A stretch of DNA of 64,000 nucleotides from Pseudomonas sp. LBUM920 (GCF_003852315.1 NZ_CP027762.1:1221501-1285500); one strand, 5' to 3'. Shown: positions 34,631 through 44,896, counted from the stretch's first letter. Notes: generated by a model not told the origin, from the letters alone. A program made the numbers and translations.

Positions 34631-37150
34631 ATGTTCCCGATGACTCCCATCGCGGCGGCGCTTGCGCTTTTTTTTTGTGTGGGTGCCCTGGCGGCGCCGA
34701 ATTCCGGTGTTGAGAACCCTGGCAGTCTGATCGCTCAGGCCCAAGGCCTGCCCACCGGGTTCAGTGATCACTTCTTCGATGTACCGCTGGCCGTGCGGGT
34801 CGACCTTGACCAGCAGTTGCTCGGCGAAGCGTTAATCGTGTTGTCCCGGGATGACCGCGTCACCCTGCTCGAATTTACCGACGTGGGCGACAGCAAAGTC
34901 CCACTGGCGACCCGCGACACCTGGCAGGCCATCCTTGAAAAAGGTGTGGCGCTGGGCGCATGCAGCCAGGCGTGCCCCGCGCAGATGCTGTCTACCCACT
35001 ACAGCCTCGAGAGCTCGCAGCTTTCGATCATCACGCAAAACGTCGAACACGCCGACGACGCCCCGCGCTACTACGCGCAGCCGGAAGGCGGCAGCCGTGG
35101 CTTGATCGTCAACAATCAACTGAACCTCAATGGCGGCCAGGACGAAGACCTCGGCGGGCGTTACGGCTTGCAGGCGAGCGCCAGCCTGGGCAATTGGAGC
35201 CAGGTGTTCAACCTGCAACTGGCTCGCCAGAGTGGCGACGAAGAACACCTGCGCCACGCGATCCACGAGCTGTATACCCAGCGCGAGCTCGAAGGACGTT
35301 TTCTGCGCCTGGGCCATTTCACGCCCAATTCCGATGGCCTGACCCGACAGCTGCGCAGTTTTGGCGCCAGCCCCGACACGGCCCTGGGCGTGATGTACGG
35401 CAGCTCCGACACGCTGGCGATCAACAACGCCAAGGCCAGCGTCTATCCGATCTACGTCACGGCCAATCGTCAGGCGTCCGTGGAGATCTACCGCAATGGC
35501 CTGCTGCTCAACAGCCAGTCAGTGGCGGCCGGCCTGCAGACGCTCGACACCCGCCCACTGCCCGGCGGTATCTATGAGGTGCAAGTGAGGCTGGTGGAAG
35601 ACGGCGTGACTGTCAGTACTTCCCAGGAACTGGTGTACAAACCGAGCAACTGGCGCAATGCCGACGACCGCTGGCGCTACAACGTGTTTGCCGGCAGGGA
35701 AACCAAATTATTCAGCAACTGGGACGACCAGGCCTCCGGCGCCATCACCACCGGCGCCTCCGTCAACTACCTGTTGCACCCTCGGGTGATTCTTGGGTTG
35801 TCGGCACGTGAAGTGCGTGAGCAATTGCAATACGGCGGTTCGGTGGACTGGACCGTCGCCAACAACACCAGCGTTTACGCCAACGTGTATGAGACACAGG
35901 AACACGGCACCGGGATGGACCTGCAGGCGCTTTACACGCTGGGCACCACCAACCTGGTGTTCAGCCACAACCGCAGCTGGCTCGACACCCGCGACACCTA
36001 CGACACGCTGCCCGACGGCACGCGGTTGCGGCGCAACACCTTTGTCGGCGAAACGAGCAACACCGCGTTGTCGGTCAACCACCGCGTCGATGCGCTCAAC
36101 TCCTGGAACGTGCGCCTGTCCCACAGCCAGGGCAATGTCGAAGGCGCCGGCCTGGACCTGGGCTGGAACCGGCGCAGTACCTTGATGGGCAGCGACGCCA
36201 ACTGGCGCTTCTCGGCGTTCGACCGACCGGGCACCAACGGCACTGACGATCAGCGCAACCGTGGCATCGACGTCACGTTGAGCCTGGCGCTGGGCACCGA
36301 TGGTCGCCAAGTCTCAGGCAGTGTCGGGTCTCGCACGGCGCGTGATGGCGGCCGTGACAACAATGCCTCGATCACCTTGCGCCAGGACCTCACCGACCAC
36401 CTGCTGCAAAGCGTCTCGGCCACTGCCATCACCGACACTTATGGCGTTGGCCTGTCGAGCACGGCCAGCTTCAGTACCGACACGGTCAGCGGCGACGGCT
36501 TCCTGCAGCGCAGCTCGTTCAACAATAAATTCACCGGCGGCCTGAACCTCAATAGCACGTTCGTGGCCGGCGCCGACAAGGCGCTGCTCACCAGCCAGTA
36601 CCACGGCACGGGCGCGGGCATGATCATCGATGTCGAGACAGACCTCGACGCCATCACTCTGCGCGCCGATGACGTCAGTGGCGGTGGCGCGGTCTTGCGC
36701 CCCGGTCGCAATTTTGTGCCGCTGGCCGCCTACAAAAGCAGCAGCGTCAACTTCGATTTCGACGGCAATCATCCGCCCGCCGCCAACATCCAACCGGCGC
36801 GCACTACGTATCACTTGAACAAGGGCGGTGTGGACTACCGCAAGGTCACCGTGCTGAAAACCGTGTCGGTGCTGGGGCGTCTGCTCGATGCCCAGGGTCG
36901 GCCGCTCAAGGGGCATCACGTGATCAACCACGCCAGCCGTGGGGTCAGCGAGGTGGACGGATTCTTCTCGATGGAAATGAGCGCCAGCTCGCCCACCCTG
37001 CAAGTGCGCTACCAGAACCAGTTGCTCTGCCAGTTCCGCCTCGACCCGGCCAACGCCCCGAACGAAAACGACGTGCTGATGATCGGCGACCTGCGTTGCA
37101 CCCCCGACACGCTGGCCGATGCCAACTTCAGCGTGGAAACCGCCGGCTGA
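34631..37150 (+). CDS. CS1-type outer-membrane usher
   Basis: About 839 residues from ATG 34631, with signal peptide (AAALALFFCVGALAAP). The N-terminal chaperone-binding part, a long beta-barrel with an inserted plug (SVYPIYVTANRQASVEIYRNG, LPGGIYEVQVRLVEDG) and C-terminal beta domains are arranged as in CfaC/CooC/CblC. It forms the pore that assembles pilins delivered by the chaperone. It follows the major subunit by 120 bases, a gap that may hold an attenuating structure to raise pilin over usher. Confidence 0.88.
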   Translation: MFPMTPIAAALALFFCVGALAAPNSGVENPGSLIAQAQGLPTGFSDHFFDVPLAVRVDLDQQLLGEALIVLSRDDRVTLLEFTDVGDSKVPLATRDTWQAILEKGVALGACSQACPAQMLSTHYSLESSQLSIITQNVEHADDAPRYYAQPEGGSRGLIVNNQLNLNGGQDEDLGGRYGLQASASLGNWSQVFNLQLARQSGDEEHLRHAIHELYTQRELEGRFLRLGHFTPNSDGLTRQLRSFGASPDTALGVMYGSSDTLAINNAKASVYPIYVTANRQASVEIYRNGLLLNSQSVAAGLQTLDTRPLPGGIYEVQVRLVEDGVTVSTSQELVYKPSNWRNADDRWRYNVFAGRETKLFSNWDDQASGAITTGASVNYLLHPRVILGLSAREVREQLQYGGSVDWTVANNTSVYANVYETQEHGTGMDLQALYTLGTTNLVFSHNRSWLDTRDTYDTLPDGTRLRRNTFVGETSNTALSVNHRVDALNSWNVRLSHSQGNVEGAGLDLGWNRRSTLMGSDANWRFSAFDRPGTNGTDDQRNRGIDVTLSLALGTDGRQVSGSVGSRTARDGGRDNNASITLRQDLTDHLLQSVSATAITDTYGVGLSSTASFSTDTVSGDGFLQRSSFNNKFTGGLNLNSTFVAGADKALLTSQYHGTGAGMIIDVETDLDAITLRADDVSGGGAVLRPGRNFVPLAAYKSSSVNFDFDGNHPPAANIQPARTTYHLNKGGVDYRKVTVLKTVSVLGRLLDAQGRPLKGHHVINHASRGVSEVDGFFSMEMSASSPTLQVRYQNQLLCQFRLDPANAPNENDVLMIGDLRCTPDTLADANFSVETAG

Positions 37151-37181
37151 TGGCTGCCCGCACCTTTGAACCGGAGAATGT

Positions 37182-38426
37182 ATGAAGTCAGTCGCTGCAA
37201 CCAGAAGCGCCTTGGGGCCGTGCCGTGCGCTGGCCCTGATCATGGGTTTGTTCAGCACACCGGCGCAGGCGTTTGTCGAAGAGATCACCGCCGTGTTCCG
37301 TCCCGACCCGGGCAACCCGATGGTCAACAAATTCGAAAACACCACGCCGGAAAGCGGGATTTGCCCCGGGCATATTCCCGCGCGATGCAAGGCGATGAAT
37401 ATTTTCACCATTCGCAGGCCCTTCTCGGCGGCGTCAAGCGAGCCCGTGCTGGCTTATGCCGAGCCGCGCAAAGGCGCTTATTTCAAAGTGCCCTCGGCCT
37501 GGCGAGACCTTCAGGTCACCCACCAGGCCACCGGTGAAACCGAGACGGTCCAGATGCGTATAGCCGGAGTGGGCGCGCGCTGGGATGTCACCTACCCACC
37601 GGGAGTCAGTGGCTGGGCGACGACCAGCATGCCTCAGTGGTCGTACTACTGGCAGCATGCGCCAGCGCCTTGCCAGGGCGTGAATTACCTGGCGGCCTCG
37701 CCGTCCTTTGCGTTGTTTTTCTGGATCGTCCCCGAGAATGCCGGTGCCTGCAGTGTGACGGCCGGCACTGACATACCCTGGATGTACTACAGCAATTTTG
37801 AATACGCCTACGAACTCAGGACCCCGAACCCGCTCACCATGAGGGCCGGTGATTACGCCGGCAGCCTCACCTACACCTTCGGGCCAGGTGGGGATTTCGA
37901 CATCGGCGATGTGATGCAAACCAGCGACACCGTCGCCACCTTCAACTTCCAGCTCACCGTGGAGCACGCGCTCAAGGTCGATATCCCGCCCGGTGGCAAC
38001 CGCGTCGAGCTGATCCCCCAGGGCGGCTGGCAAGCCTGGCTCAACCAGGGGCGGGCACCGGCGCGTTTGTACCGTGACCAGACGTTCCGCATCGCCACCA
38101 GTTCGCGTTTCAACATGCAGCTCGAATGCTCGATCGTCATGGGCAACACCTGCGGGCTGCGCAATGCCGAGGGCGATGAAGTGCCGCTGCAGGTCGCGGT
38201 GACCTTGCCCAGCGGCCTGGTCGATCAGTACGCACAAACGGTGAACAAACTGGCGCTGCGTCTGGATGGCGTCGGCAGCGAGCTGTTTCAGCCGTTGCAT
38301 TACATCAATGACCGGCCCGGCACCTTGCACTTCGAGGTGCAGCGAGACGACATGAGCGAAATGCTCAAGCGGCCCGGGAGTACCTATTCGGGCGTGGTGA
38401 CCGTGGTCTGGGATTCGCAGGTCTAG
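37182..38426 (+). CDS. CS1-type pilus tip adhesin / minor pilin
   Basis: A 414-residue exported protein (signal ends STPAQAF). The length and position after the usher match CfaE/CooD/CblD, which form the tip: an N-terminal adhesin domain and a C-terminal pilin domain. The likely pilin half starts near residue 240 (FNFQLTVEHALKVDIPPGG). Several Cys pairs (CPGHIPARC, CSIVMGNTC) could form disulphides in the binding half. It should nucleate assembly and bind a receptor, which is unknown. Confidence 0.8.
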   Translation: MKSVAATRSALGPCRALALIMGLFSTPAQAFVEEITAVFRPDPGNPMVNKFENTTPESGICPGHIPARCKAMNIFTIRRPFSAASSEPVLAYAEPRKGAYFKVPSAWRDLQVTHQATGETETVQMRIAGVGARWDVTYPPGVSGWATTSMPQWSYYWQHAPAPCQGVNYLAASPSFALFFWIVPENAGACSVTAGTDIPWMYYSNFEYAYELRTPNPLTMRAGDYAGSLTYTFGPGGDFDIGDVMQTSDTVATFNFQLTVEHALKVDIPPGGNRVELIPQGGWQAWLNQGRAPARLYRDQTFRIATSSRFNMQLECSIVMGNTCGLRNAEGDEVPLQVAVTLPSGLVDQYAQTVNKLALRLDGVGSELFQPLHYINDRPGTLHFEVQRDDMSEMLKRPGSTYSGVVTVVWDSQV

Positions 38427-38495
38427 ACGGCCATCCGCATTCCCGGCCCGTGGGTATCGCGCGGGCCGTGTTCAATTATCGAGGCGTAATCAAAC

Positions 38496-39254
38496 ATGAA
38501 ACAGGCAGTGTTATGGATCGGGTTGTTCCTTTGTGCCCTCGGTGCCCAAGCGGCCCCGGCGATCAACGTCGGCGTGGTGTATGACTACCTCGAGCAGGAT
38601 CGCAGTTCCTATCTCAAGCGCGTGTCCAACACCGGCACGAGCACGGCGTTCATCCGCGTCGACGTGCTGGAGATCGTCTACAACGCCGATGGCACCCATC
38701 GCGAGGTGCCGGTTGCATCGCTCACCGACGGCGATGGCAATGCCACCCGACGCGACGGCCTGATGGCGAGCCCGGCGCGGCTGATCGTTCCGGCCAACGG
38801 GCGCCAGGGCACGCGCCTGTTGTACATGGGGGCAAGGGACAAGGAGCGTTATTTCCGTGTGCGCTTTATTCCCGTAGTGCCGGAGAAGGACGATAACTTC
38901 GCTATCACCGACGAAGAACGGGCCGACTACAAGGACAGCCTCGCGGCCGGAATCAACGTCATGGCGGGTTACGGCACGGTGTTTTTCGTGCGACCCAAAG
39001 CCACGCGTTTCGATACGCAGATCAACCAGACAGCCAACCAATACCAGCTGCGTAACAACGGCAACAGCGTGGTGGTGCTGGATGAGTTTCGTGACTGTTC
39101 GCTCACCGCAAAAAGCGACTGCCTGCCAACCACCAAGCATCACATCCTGCCGGGGCGCCAGCTGGTGTTCGAGAAAAAAACCGGCCGCACCTACGGCTTT
39201 CAGCTGATTGAAGGGCAGAACAAAAAACCGGTCACAGTCAACAGCAACGGGTGA
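38496..39254 (+). CDS. CS1-type periplasmic pilus chaperone
   Basis: A 252-residue protein with a signal peptide (IGLFLCALGAQAAP) and two immunoglobulin-like domains. The first has VNVGVVYDYLEQDR-like start and RLLYMGARDKERYFRVRFIPVVPEKD, which is the G-strand region of alpha-family chaperones (CfaA, CooB). The second holds CSLTAKSDC. It donates a strand to pilins and carries them to the usher. The next gene overlaps its stop by one base. Confidence 0.85.
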   Translation: MKQAVLWIGLFLCALGAQAAPAINVGVVYDYLEQDRSSYLKRVSNTGTSTAFIRVDVLEIVYNADGTHREVPVASLTDGDGNATRRDGLMASPARLIVPANGRQGTRLLYMGARDKERYFRVRFIPVVPEKDDNFAITDEERADYKDSLAAGINVMAGYGTVFFVRPKATRFDTQINQTANQYQLRNNGNSVVVLDEFRDCSLTAKSDCLPTTKHHILPGRQLVFEKKTGRTYGFQLIEGQNKKPVTVNSNG

Positions 39255-39742
39255 TGACGATGGTCAAGCAACTGACAAGGTTGGCGCTGTTTGCAGTGCT
39301 GGTATTGGTGGCCGCCCAGGCCTGGGCGATTGAGTCCCGTCACGCGTTCGATGTGTCGGTGACGATACCTGTGCACGATGCCTACGTGCTGCCTTCCGAG
39401 CCCGATTGGATGGGGCATGATCAAGTGCTCGCCTGGAACCTGGTGACCGCTGAGCTGAGCCGCCTGCGCAAGAATTTTGATGTTAAAAACCTTACCGGCG
39501 CAGTGGCTGCGCGGCTGGGGGCCGAGCCCTATCTGTTCAGCGGTCGCCAGCGGATTGATCTGCAAGTGCTGTTCAACAAGGTGCCGCTGACCCTGGAGAG
39601 TACCGAAGTGGTCAACGCCGCCGAGGCGCGCGTGGGGCGGCGCGCGGAGTTGGAAATCGCCGCGATCAAGCCCGTCGACGGGTACGTGGCCGGGGACTAC
39701 TACGGCACGGTGCAGATCGTGTTCGACTTCCTGGCACCTTGA
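39254..39742 (+). CDS. Second CS1-type pilin-like subunit
   Basis: About 162 residues (ATG 39254, overlapping the chaperone stop) with a signal peptide (LALFAVLVLVAAQAWA). The mature part SRHAFDVSVTIPVHDAYVLPSEPDWMGHDQVLAWNL aligns in pattern with the major pilin of the operon (TVNIKASIPTT, DPNWGRDEAMAYNL), but the two differ strongly. It is probably a minor, anchoring or terminating subunit. Classical CS1 operons have four genes, so this is an extra component. Confidence 0.75.
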   Translation: MTMVKQLTRLALFAVLVLVAAQAWAIESRHAFDVSVTIPVHDAYVLPSEPDWMGHDQVLAWNLVTAELSRLRKNFDVKNLTGAVAARLGAEPYLFSGRQRIDLQVLFNKVPLTLESTEVVNAAEARVGRRAELEIAAIKPVDGYVAGDYYGTVQIVFDFLAP

Positions 39743-39880
39743 GCTGAGCGTGCACCGCTCACGGGTGACCGCCGCTTGCCGAGAGACAGGCATTCGCTTG
39801 CTGGTTTTATCGAGCCACCGACCCGTTTCAAGCGCTGGGGCGGTGGCGAGAAAAACCTCTTCGCGCCGCCGCCACCTTTC

Positions 39881-42800
39881 TCATCGGGAACGGTTGCGGC
39901 GCCCCGTCGCCTCGTTGAGCGCCCGGCGCGTCAGACGGCGCATCCATTCCTGTTCGTTGTAGCCCAGGTCGTTGAGCAGGCGGTTGTAGTGCGCGTCGTC
40001 CAAGGGGTCGTCGGTGAACACCACGCTTTCGGGCACCTGCACCGCCTCGGCCAATTGCTTGAGCGATGCGCGCAGGCGCTCGCGTTCGGGCTCCGGCAAC
40101 GCCTGGGCATTGGCCCATTGCGCCTGCGCTGTTTGCAGATCATCCAGCGCCAGGAAGCGCTCGCCGTACTCACGCTCGTTGTCACGGTACTGGCTGTCGT
40201 AAGTGTCACGCAGGTGCTGTTCCCACCAGGGTTCGAGCAGCATCTGGTTGACCAGTCCGTCGCCTTCATCCAGCGCCAGCACCGCGCTGTAGGCTTGCTC
40301 GATCTGGACGGCGCTGACCGCCGCGTTGACCCGGTAAAGCATGTGATCATTCAGCCAGGGCAGGTCAAGACGGCTGGCGAGGGCGGTTTGGTAGGCCAGG
40401 TGAATGTCCACCTCATCAACCTCGCCGGGCACCCCGTCGCGCACTTGCGATCTGAACCGCTGCCCAAGCCCGCCCTCGGCCACCGGGCGCAGGCGTCGGG
40501 CGATTTCCTGGCCCACGGCCTTCGCCAGTTGTTTGAGGTGGGCGCTGCCTTTGGCCAGCGTGACGAGGCAGCTTTCCAGCTCGGCGGCGGTTGCGGTATC
40601 CCGGCGGATCTCGCTGACCATGACCTCGATCCCCATTTCATTGAAAATCTGCGCCCCGGCATCCGGGCACAGGCCGGGAAAACTGGCCATCTTGAACAGG
40701 CGCTCACGCAGCTCGGTATCGTCATAGGCCGCCCACAGCAGGCGCCATACCTGCTGGGTCAGCAGTGGGCGGTTGACGGTGTAGCGTTGGCGATCGGCGT
40801 CAGTTTCAAAAATGCCCTCGATCTCCAGCGCTTCAATGACTTCAAAAAAGCCCTGGGAACCCTGTTCCTGCTCCACCGCTTGCCACAGGGCTTGAGCGTC
40901 CTGAAGGTCGGCGCCTTGCAGGCCCTGCATCCAGAACGCGTTGTGACCAAGCGGCTCATACGTGCGGTTGGGATCAAGGCCTGCGGCCATGCGCAAATCT
41001 TCATAGCGCAGGCGTTGCTCGTCCCTCAGGGTGCGCCGATCCAGGCGTGCGCGGGCCACCACTCTGCCCTGCGGGGAACCGGCTGCGACCTCGGGCAGGC
41101 GGTTGATCCGGGTGCCGCGCAGGTCGAGTACAAAGGCGTCATTGCGCGGGTGTGCGAACAACCCTTCGGGCCAGGTAGCCAGGTGCGTGCCGCTCAGGTA
41201 AAGCAGGCGCAACCCGGGCATATGGCTGATGTCGGGCGCCAGCGTCAATGGGTTGTTGCTCAAGTCGAGGCTCTTCAGGCGCCGCATTTTTTTTAACCGC
41301 GCCACGTCGTCCGTCGTCAGTGCAAGTCTATTGCCTGCCAGTTTTAACGCCTTGAGAAAACGCATCTGTTCCAGCGCCTGAGGCACCTGCGTGAGGCGAT
41401 TGTCAGCCAGGTTGAGGCCACGCAAGGAAGGGAAGTGCTTGAGGAAGTCACTGTGGCGCTCGCCGAAGCCGCACTGGCTGGCGTCCAGAAATGTCACGTG
41501 TTCGAAACTGGCGCTCAGCGTGGGGAGCCTGGGCGGCAGGCGCAAGCCCTTGAAGTTGAGTGCGGCGCCTTGCTGGACAGCGCCGCGGCCGTCCGTGTAT
41601 TCAGCAAACCGGTCACCCCAGCAGCGCATGATCAGGTGGGCCAGGTGCTTTCTGGACACCCGTACTTCGTGATTATCGGCGGCGTCGGTGATGCCGAGGA
41701 TGACGGAGTTCTGCCAGTTCATCAGGTCCACATGCAGTTGCTGTTTTTCCACCACCAGCGTGTTCAGGGTAGTGCGCAGTTGTGCCTGGGGAATCTCCTG
41801 CAGAAATCGGTTCATGCGCGCTTCGCTCAAGCCTGGGAACAACAGTTGCAGGGTTTGCCGGGCGTGCTCGGTGTGGGTTCGCGCGGGTGACGCGGAGCAG
41901 CGGCTGGCCGCCGGCCCACCCAGCAGGCGGCTGGTTTCGCGGCCCTGGACCATCGGCACGGGCGGTTGCGCGAGGACTTTGCGGCGCTCGGCCATGGACG
42001 CCACGCGCTGTTTGAGCCATTGCTTGAGCGTTTCACCTTCGCCCGTTTGCACACCCAATGCGTCGCGCCGGTCAGCGGGCAGGGCTTGCAGGATCGCCTC
42101 GTAAAGGTCGATGAGCGCTGACGGCCGTGAAGTCGTCGGGTCGAGTACCGCATAACCGCGCGCCTTGCGAATCAGCACGCGTGTGGTCTCGGCTGTCGCC
42201 GGCCCGGCCTCACACAGCACGCGACCGGTTACCGCCTGTTCGCGGATTTCGATGCGCAACCGAGCAAACGTGTCGCTGTGAACCTTCAAGGTGTTGAGCA
42301 CCAGTCTCTCGGTCGGGGTCGGCAGCGGCGAAGGCCAGTCAAACCCTTGAAAGGCCAGCACCGATTGGTTGGCAAACCCCAATTCACGCGCCTGGTTATG
42401 CAGGCGCAGCGGCAGTTGTCGTTGGGCGAGCGCCTGGCGTTCTTCGCCGGTGGCGCTGCAGAGCAGGGCAATGGCGGCGTTGGAGTCCAGGTACTCGAAG
42501 GGCTTGCGCAGGGTTGCAAGGCTCGGCTTGTCGGTGATTTCCCGGGTCTTGTAGACCTTGTCGGCAATCTCGGGGGCGTTGCTGAGCACCCGGTCGGCCA
42601 ATTGATCGCGCAGGGTGGTGAGCCGAAGGTCCTTGGGGACATCGCCGTTGAGCATGTTGCGTAGCGCGGCGTCGTCGAGAAAAGCCAGCACCTGTTCAGG
42701 CAGGGTCCCGGACAGCGTCTGAGACAGGCTCAAGGTCAGCGTCCTGGCCTGGGTCGCGTTAACGTTGCCGAAGGTAAGCGCCGGTCCGGACAGATCATCA

Positions 42801-44896
42801 TTGAGGCACACCTTCAGGGCGTGGTCCTGTGGCCAGCCGGGCAGCTCGGTGATGAGCTGTGGGAACCAATCCGATGAAGGCCCGTTTGGCAGCGGCGCGC
42901 CTGCACGAACCTTACGACTGATGGCTTCGGGATAGCGCTGGGCTCCAAGGCGGCCAAGGCTGGCGGCCAACAGCGGCGGCAGCGGCTGGTTGTAGAGGTG
43001 CATCGCGCGCAGCACGTCCTCATCGGTGCCGCTGGCGATGCGCAAGTCGGCCAGTTGCTGGTCGCTGAAGTCTTGTACGCGCGGGCCAATTCGGCGCATC
43101 AGGGTCTGGCTGTCCCAGCGTTGCGGCTGTTCGCCCTCGTGCAAAAACGCGCCGTCGGCATTGAACCTCACCCAGGGCTGATACGCCTGTTCACGCGTCG
43201 GGTGCACCACGCGGTGCTCGTCGGCCCTGGCATCGTGGCGCACGTGATAATGCCGGTCCTCCAGCGGCAACAGGGTTTTGTCCGTGGGCCCCTGGGTGCT
43301 GGATTGGGCGTAGGGTGCAAGGTCCGGGTTCCACAGTTTGAGCGTGCCGTCAGCCTGTTGCACCGGGTGCAGGCCTTCGACGAACGCCGACAGTTTGAGG
43401 CGCGCGACCTCGCCGATTTTTCCCGCACCGGCAAACAAGGCGAGCTGAATCAGGTTTTCAGCCACTCCCAACACATGCTCGCCAGCCTCCTGTGCATTGC
43501 CCTGGGCCCAATCGAGGAGGCCTTCAAACACGTCGTCGCACAGTTGATAGGCGCTGTAGGCCAGCATCAATTGGCCCACCACCGGCACAAAAGGAGTGAC
43601 CACCAGCAAGGCCGCATTGAGGACGTCCGAGAGTATCTGCTCGAGGTTGTCCCACCAGGCCCAGCGGGCCAGCCGGTCGACGTAGGCAGTGGATACCGCC
43701 AGCTCGCGGGCGTCGTTGACGATCTTGTTGAGCTTGACCCGGTGCAGGTAGTTCCACGGGTCGTCTCGCGCCGGGTCGGCGGCGCGGTTGGGGTAATCCC
43801 GGTCAATGTCCAGCAGGCGCAATGGCAGGTGTGCACGCGACTGCAACCGCGAGAAAAACACGCCGCGCTCGGCGTGCGCCACAAATTGACTGAAAAACGC
43901 CTGATACGCCGGGCCGCTGTGCAATTGACGCGTCAGCTCTTCGACGAAGGCAATCGGCGAAGGGTACTGCTTGAGCGGATGCTCGGGGTCCTGGGGCACC
44001 CAGGCAATCAGCCGCCCACGGGCGGAGCCCTGCTCTGCAGGCGTGGCGAACAGCACAATCCCGCTCAGTTGGCAGCCTGCCAGGCTCAGGGTGTGACACT
44101 TCAAGGTGTGGCCATCGAGTGACAGGCCGAGCGGCGTGGCGATGAACCTCAGCAACGCGTGATGGGCGTCGTTTGCCAGATGACCGCTGTGCAAGCCCAG
44201 ATGGGCACTGCTGCGCAAATCCGCCTTGAGCTGGCTGACCACTTCGTCGCGCACGGTGCGGGCCAGCGCCGGCTGATCGAACCCCAGCGCGGCTTGAAGG
44301 CGGGCCTGGTAAAGGCCGCCGATGTCCAGGGACCGACACACGGCCTTGAAGCGCTGCGCCGTGAGTAGCGGCCCACCGGGCCGGCCCCGTATCGACAGGC
44401 TGTCGCGCTGCCCACGGGCGTCTTCCGGGCCCAGGAAGGCGTGGTCGACGAAGGTGTCGCCGGCGGCGAAGTTATGCAGGGCCATGTCCAGCAACGACAG
44501 GGTTTTGCTCTGTACGCCTCGGCTGACGTCAATCACCCACCAGGCATTGGAGCCGTCTACGTACACCCGCAGCCAGGTGTTGCGCACATCGACCTCGCCG
44601 TAGTGCGTGAACAGCGCTCGCTTGAGCAGCGGCTCGGCAAAGGCGCGCAAGTCGTTGAGCGGGCCCAGGCGTTTGTCCAGCGGCGCCTGGGCGTGCCAAT
44701 GGTCAGCCACGGCGCGCTTGAGTGACACGTGCTGCGCCGGCGAGGTATCGGGGTAAGGCGCCGCAGATGGAAGACCCTGGCGTTTGAGCGCGCCAATTCG
44801 CGCCGCTGTGGTGCCCTTTACCCAAGCGGGCAATGCGTTCTGGATCAACTCGAAATGACGGCCCTGGAACGGCAGGGCGCAGGAATCGGTAGGCAT
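39881..44896 (-). CDS. LRR protein with NEL-type E3 ubiquitin ligase domain
   Basis: About 1671 residues. ATG 44896 has AGG 8 bases upstream; a GTG start at 44941 has no ribosome site. The N-terminal part resembles DUF6543/dermonecrotic-toxin-like proteins of Pseudomonas, with a hydrophobic segment near residues 425-455 (VVTPFVPVVGQLMLAYSAY) that may insert into membranes. Leucine-rich repeats lie near 1120-1260 (LRGLNLADNRLTQVP, LKSLDLSNNPLTLAP). The C-terminal NEL domain has the CPD motif with the probable catalytic Cys1410 (FPGLCPDAGAQIFNEMG). NEL domains of IpaH/SspH effectors ubiquitinate host proteins. No secretion signal or type III genes are visible nearby. Confidence 0.85.
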   Translation of the reverse strand: MPTDSCALPFQGRHFELIQNALPAWVKGTTAARIGALKRQGLPSAAPYPDTSPAQHVSLKRAVADHWHAQAPLDKRLGPLNDLRAFAEPLLKRALFTHYGEVDVRNTWLRVYVDGSNAWWVIDVSRGVQSKTLSLLDMALHNFAAGDTFVDHAFLGPEDARGQRDSLSIRGRPGGPLLTAQRFKAVCRSLDIGGLYQARLQAALGFDQPALARTVRDEVVSQLKADLRSSAHLGLHSGHLANDAHHALLRFIATPLGLSLDGHTLKCHTLSLAGCQLSGIVLFATPAEQGSARGRLIAWVPQDPEHPLKQYPSPIAFVEELTRQLHSGPAYQAFFSQFVAHAERGVFFSRLQSRAHLPLRLLDIDRDYPNRAADPARDDPWNYLHRVKLNKIVNDARELAVSTAYVDRLARWAWWDNLEQILSDVLNAALLVVTPFVPVVGQLMLAYSAYQLCDDVFEGLLDWAQGNAQEAGEHVLGVAENLIQLALFAGAGKIGEVARLKLSAFVEGLHPVQQADGTLKLWNPDLAPYAQSSTQGPTDKTLLPLEDRHYHVRHDARADEHRVVHPTREQAYQPWVRFNADGAFLHEGEQPQRWDSQTLMRRIGPRVQDFSDQQLADLRIASGTDEDVLRAMHLYNQPLPPLLAASLGRLGAQRYPEAISRKVRAGAPLPNGPSSDWFPQLITELPGWPQDHALKVCLNDDLSGPALTFGNVNATQARTLTLSLSQTLSGTLPEQVLAFLDDAALRNMLNGDVPKDLRLTTLRDQLADRVLSNAPEIADKVYKTREITDKPSLATLRKPFEYLDSNAAIALLCSATGEERQALAQRQLPLRLHNQARELGFANQSVLAFQGFDWPSPLPTPTERLVLNTLKVHSDTFARLRIEIREQAVTGRVLCEAGPATAETTRVLIRKARGYAVLDPTTSRPSALIDLYEAILQALPADRRDALGVQTGEGETLKQWLKQRVASMAERRKVLAQPPVPMVQGRETSRLLGGPAASRCSASPARTHTEHARQTLQLLFPGLSEARMNRFLQEIPQAQLRTTLNTLVVEKQQLHVDLMNWQNSVILGITDAADNHEVRVSRKHLAHLIMRCWGDRFAEYTDGRGAVQQGAALNFKGLRLPPRLPTLSASFEHVTFLDASQCGFGERHSDFLKHFPSLRGLNLADNRLTQVPQALEQMRFLKALKLAGNRLALTTDDVARLKKMRRLKSLDLSNNPLTLAPDISHMPGLRLLYLSGTHLATWPEGLFAHPRNDAFVLDLRGTRINRLPEVAAGSPQGRVVARARLDRRTLRDEQRLRYEDLRMAAGLDPNRTYEPLGHNAFWMQGLQGADLQDAQALWQAVEQEQGSQGFFEVIEALEIEGIFETDADRQRYTVNRPLLTQQVWRLLWAAYDDTELRERLFKMASFPGLCPDAGAQIFNEMGIEVMVSEIRRDTATAAELESCLVTLAKGSAHLKQLAKAVGQEIARRLRPVAEGGLGQRFRSQVRDGVPGEVDEVDIHLAYQTALASRLDLPWLNDHMLYRVNAAVSAVQIEQAYSAVLALDEGDGLVNQMLLEPWWEQHLRDTYDSQYRDNEREYGERFLALDDLQTAQAQWANAQALPEPERERLRASLKQLAEAVQVPESVVFTDDPLDDAHYNRLLNDLGYNEQEWMRRLTRRALNEATGRRNRSR

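Noticed and set aside
39743..39880. Terminator between the pilus operon and the NEL gene
   Set aside because: GGCGGTGGCG and CGCCGCCGCC could pair, but the match is imperfect and there is no T-tract.
39776..41296. Open frame antisense to the NEL domain region
   Set aside because: The opposite strand encodes the LRR and NEL motifs; this frame has none.
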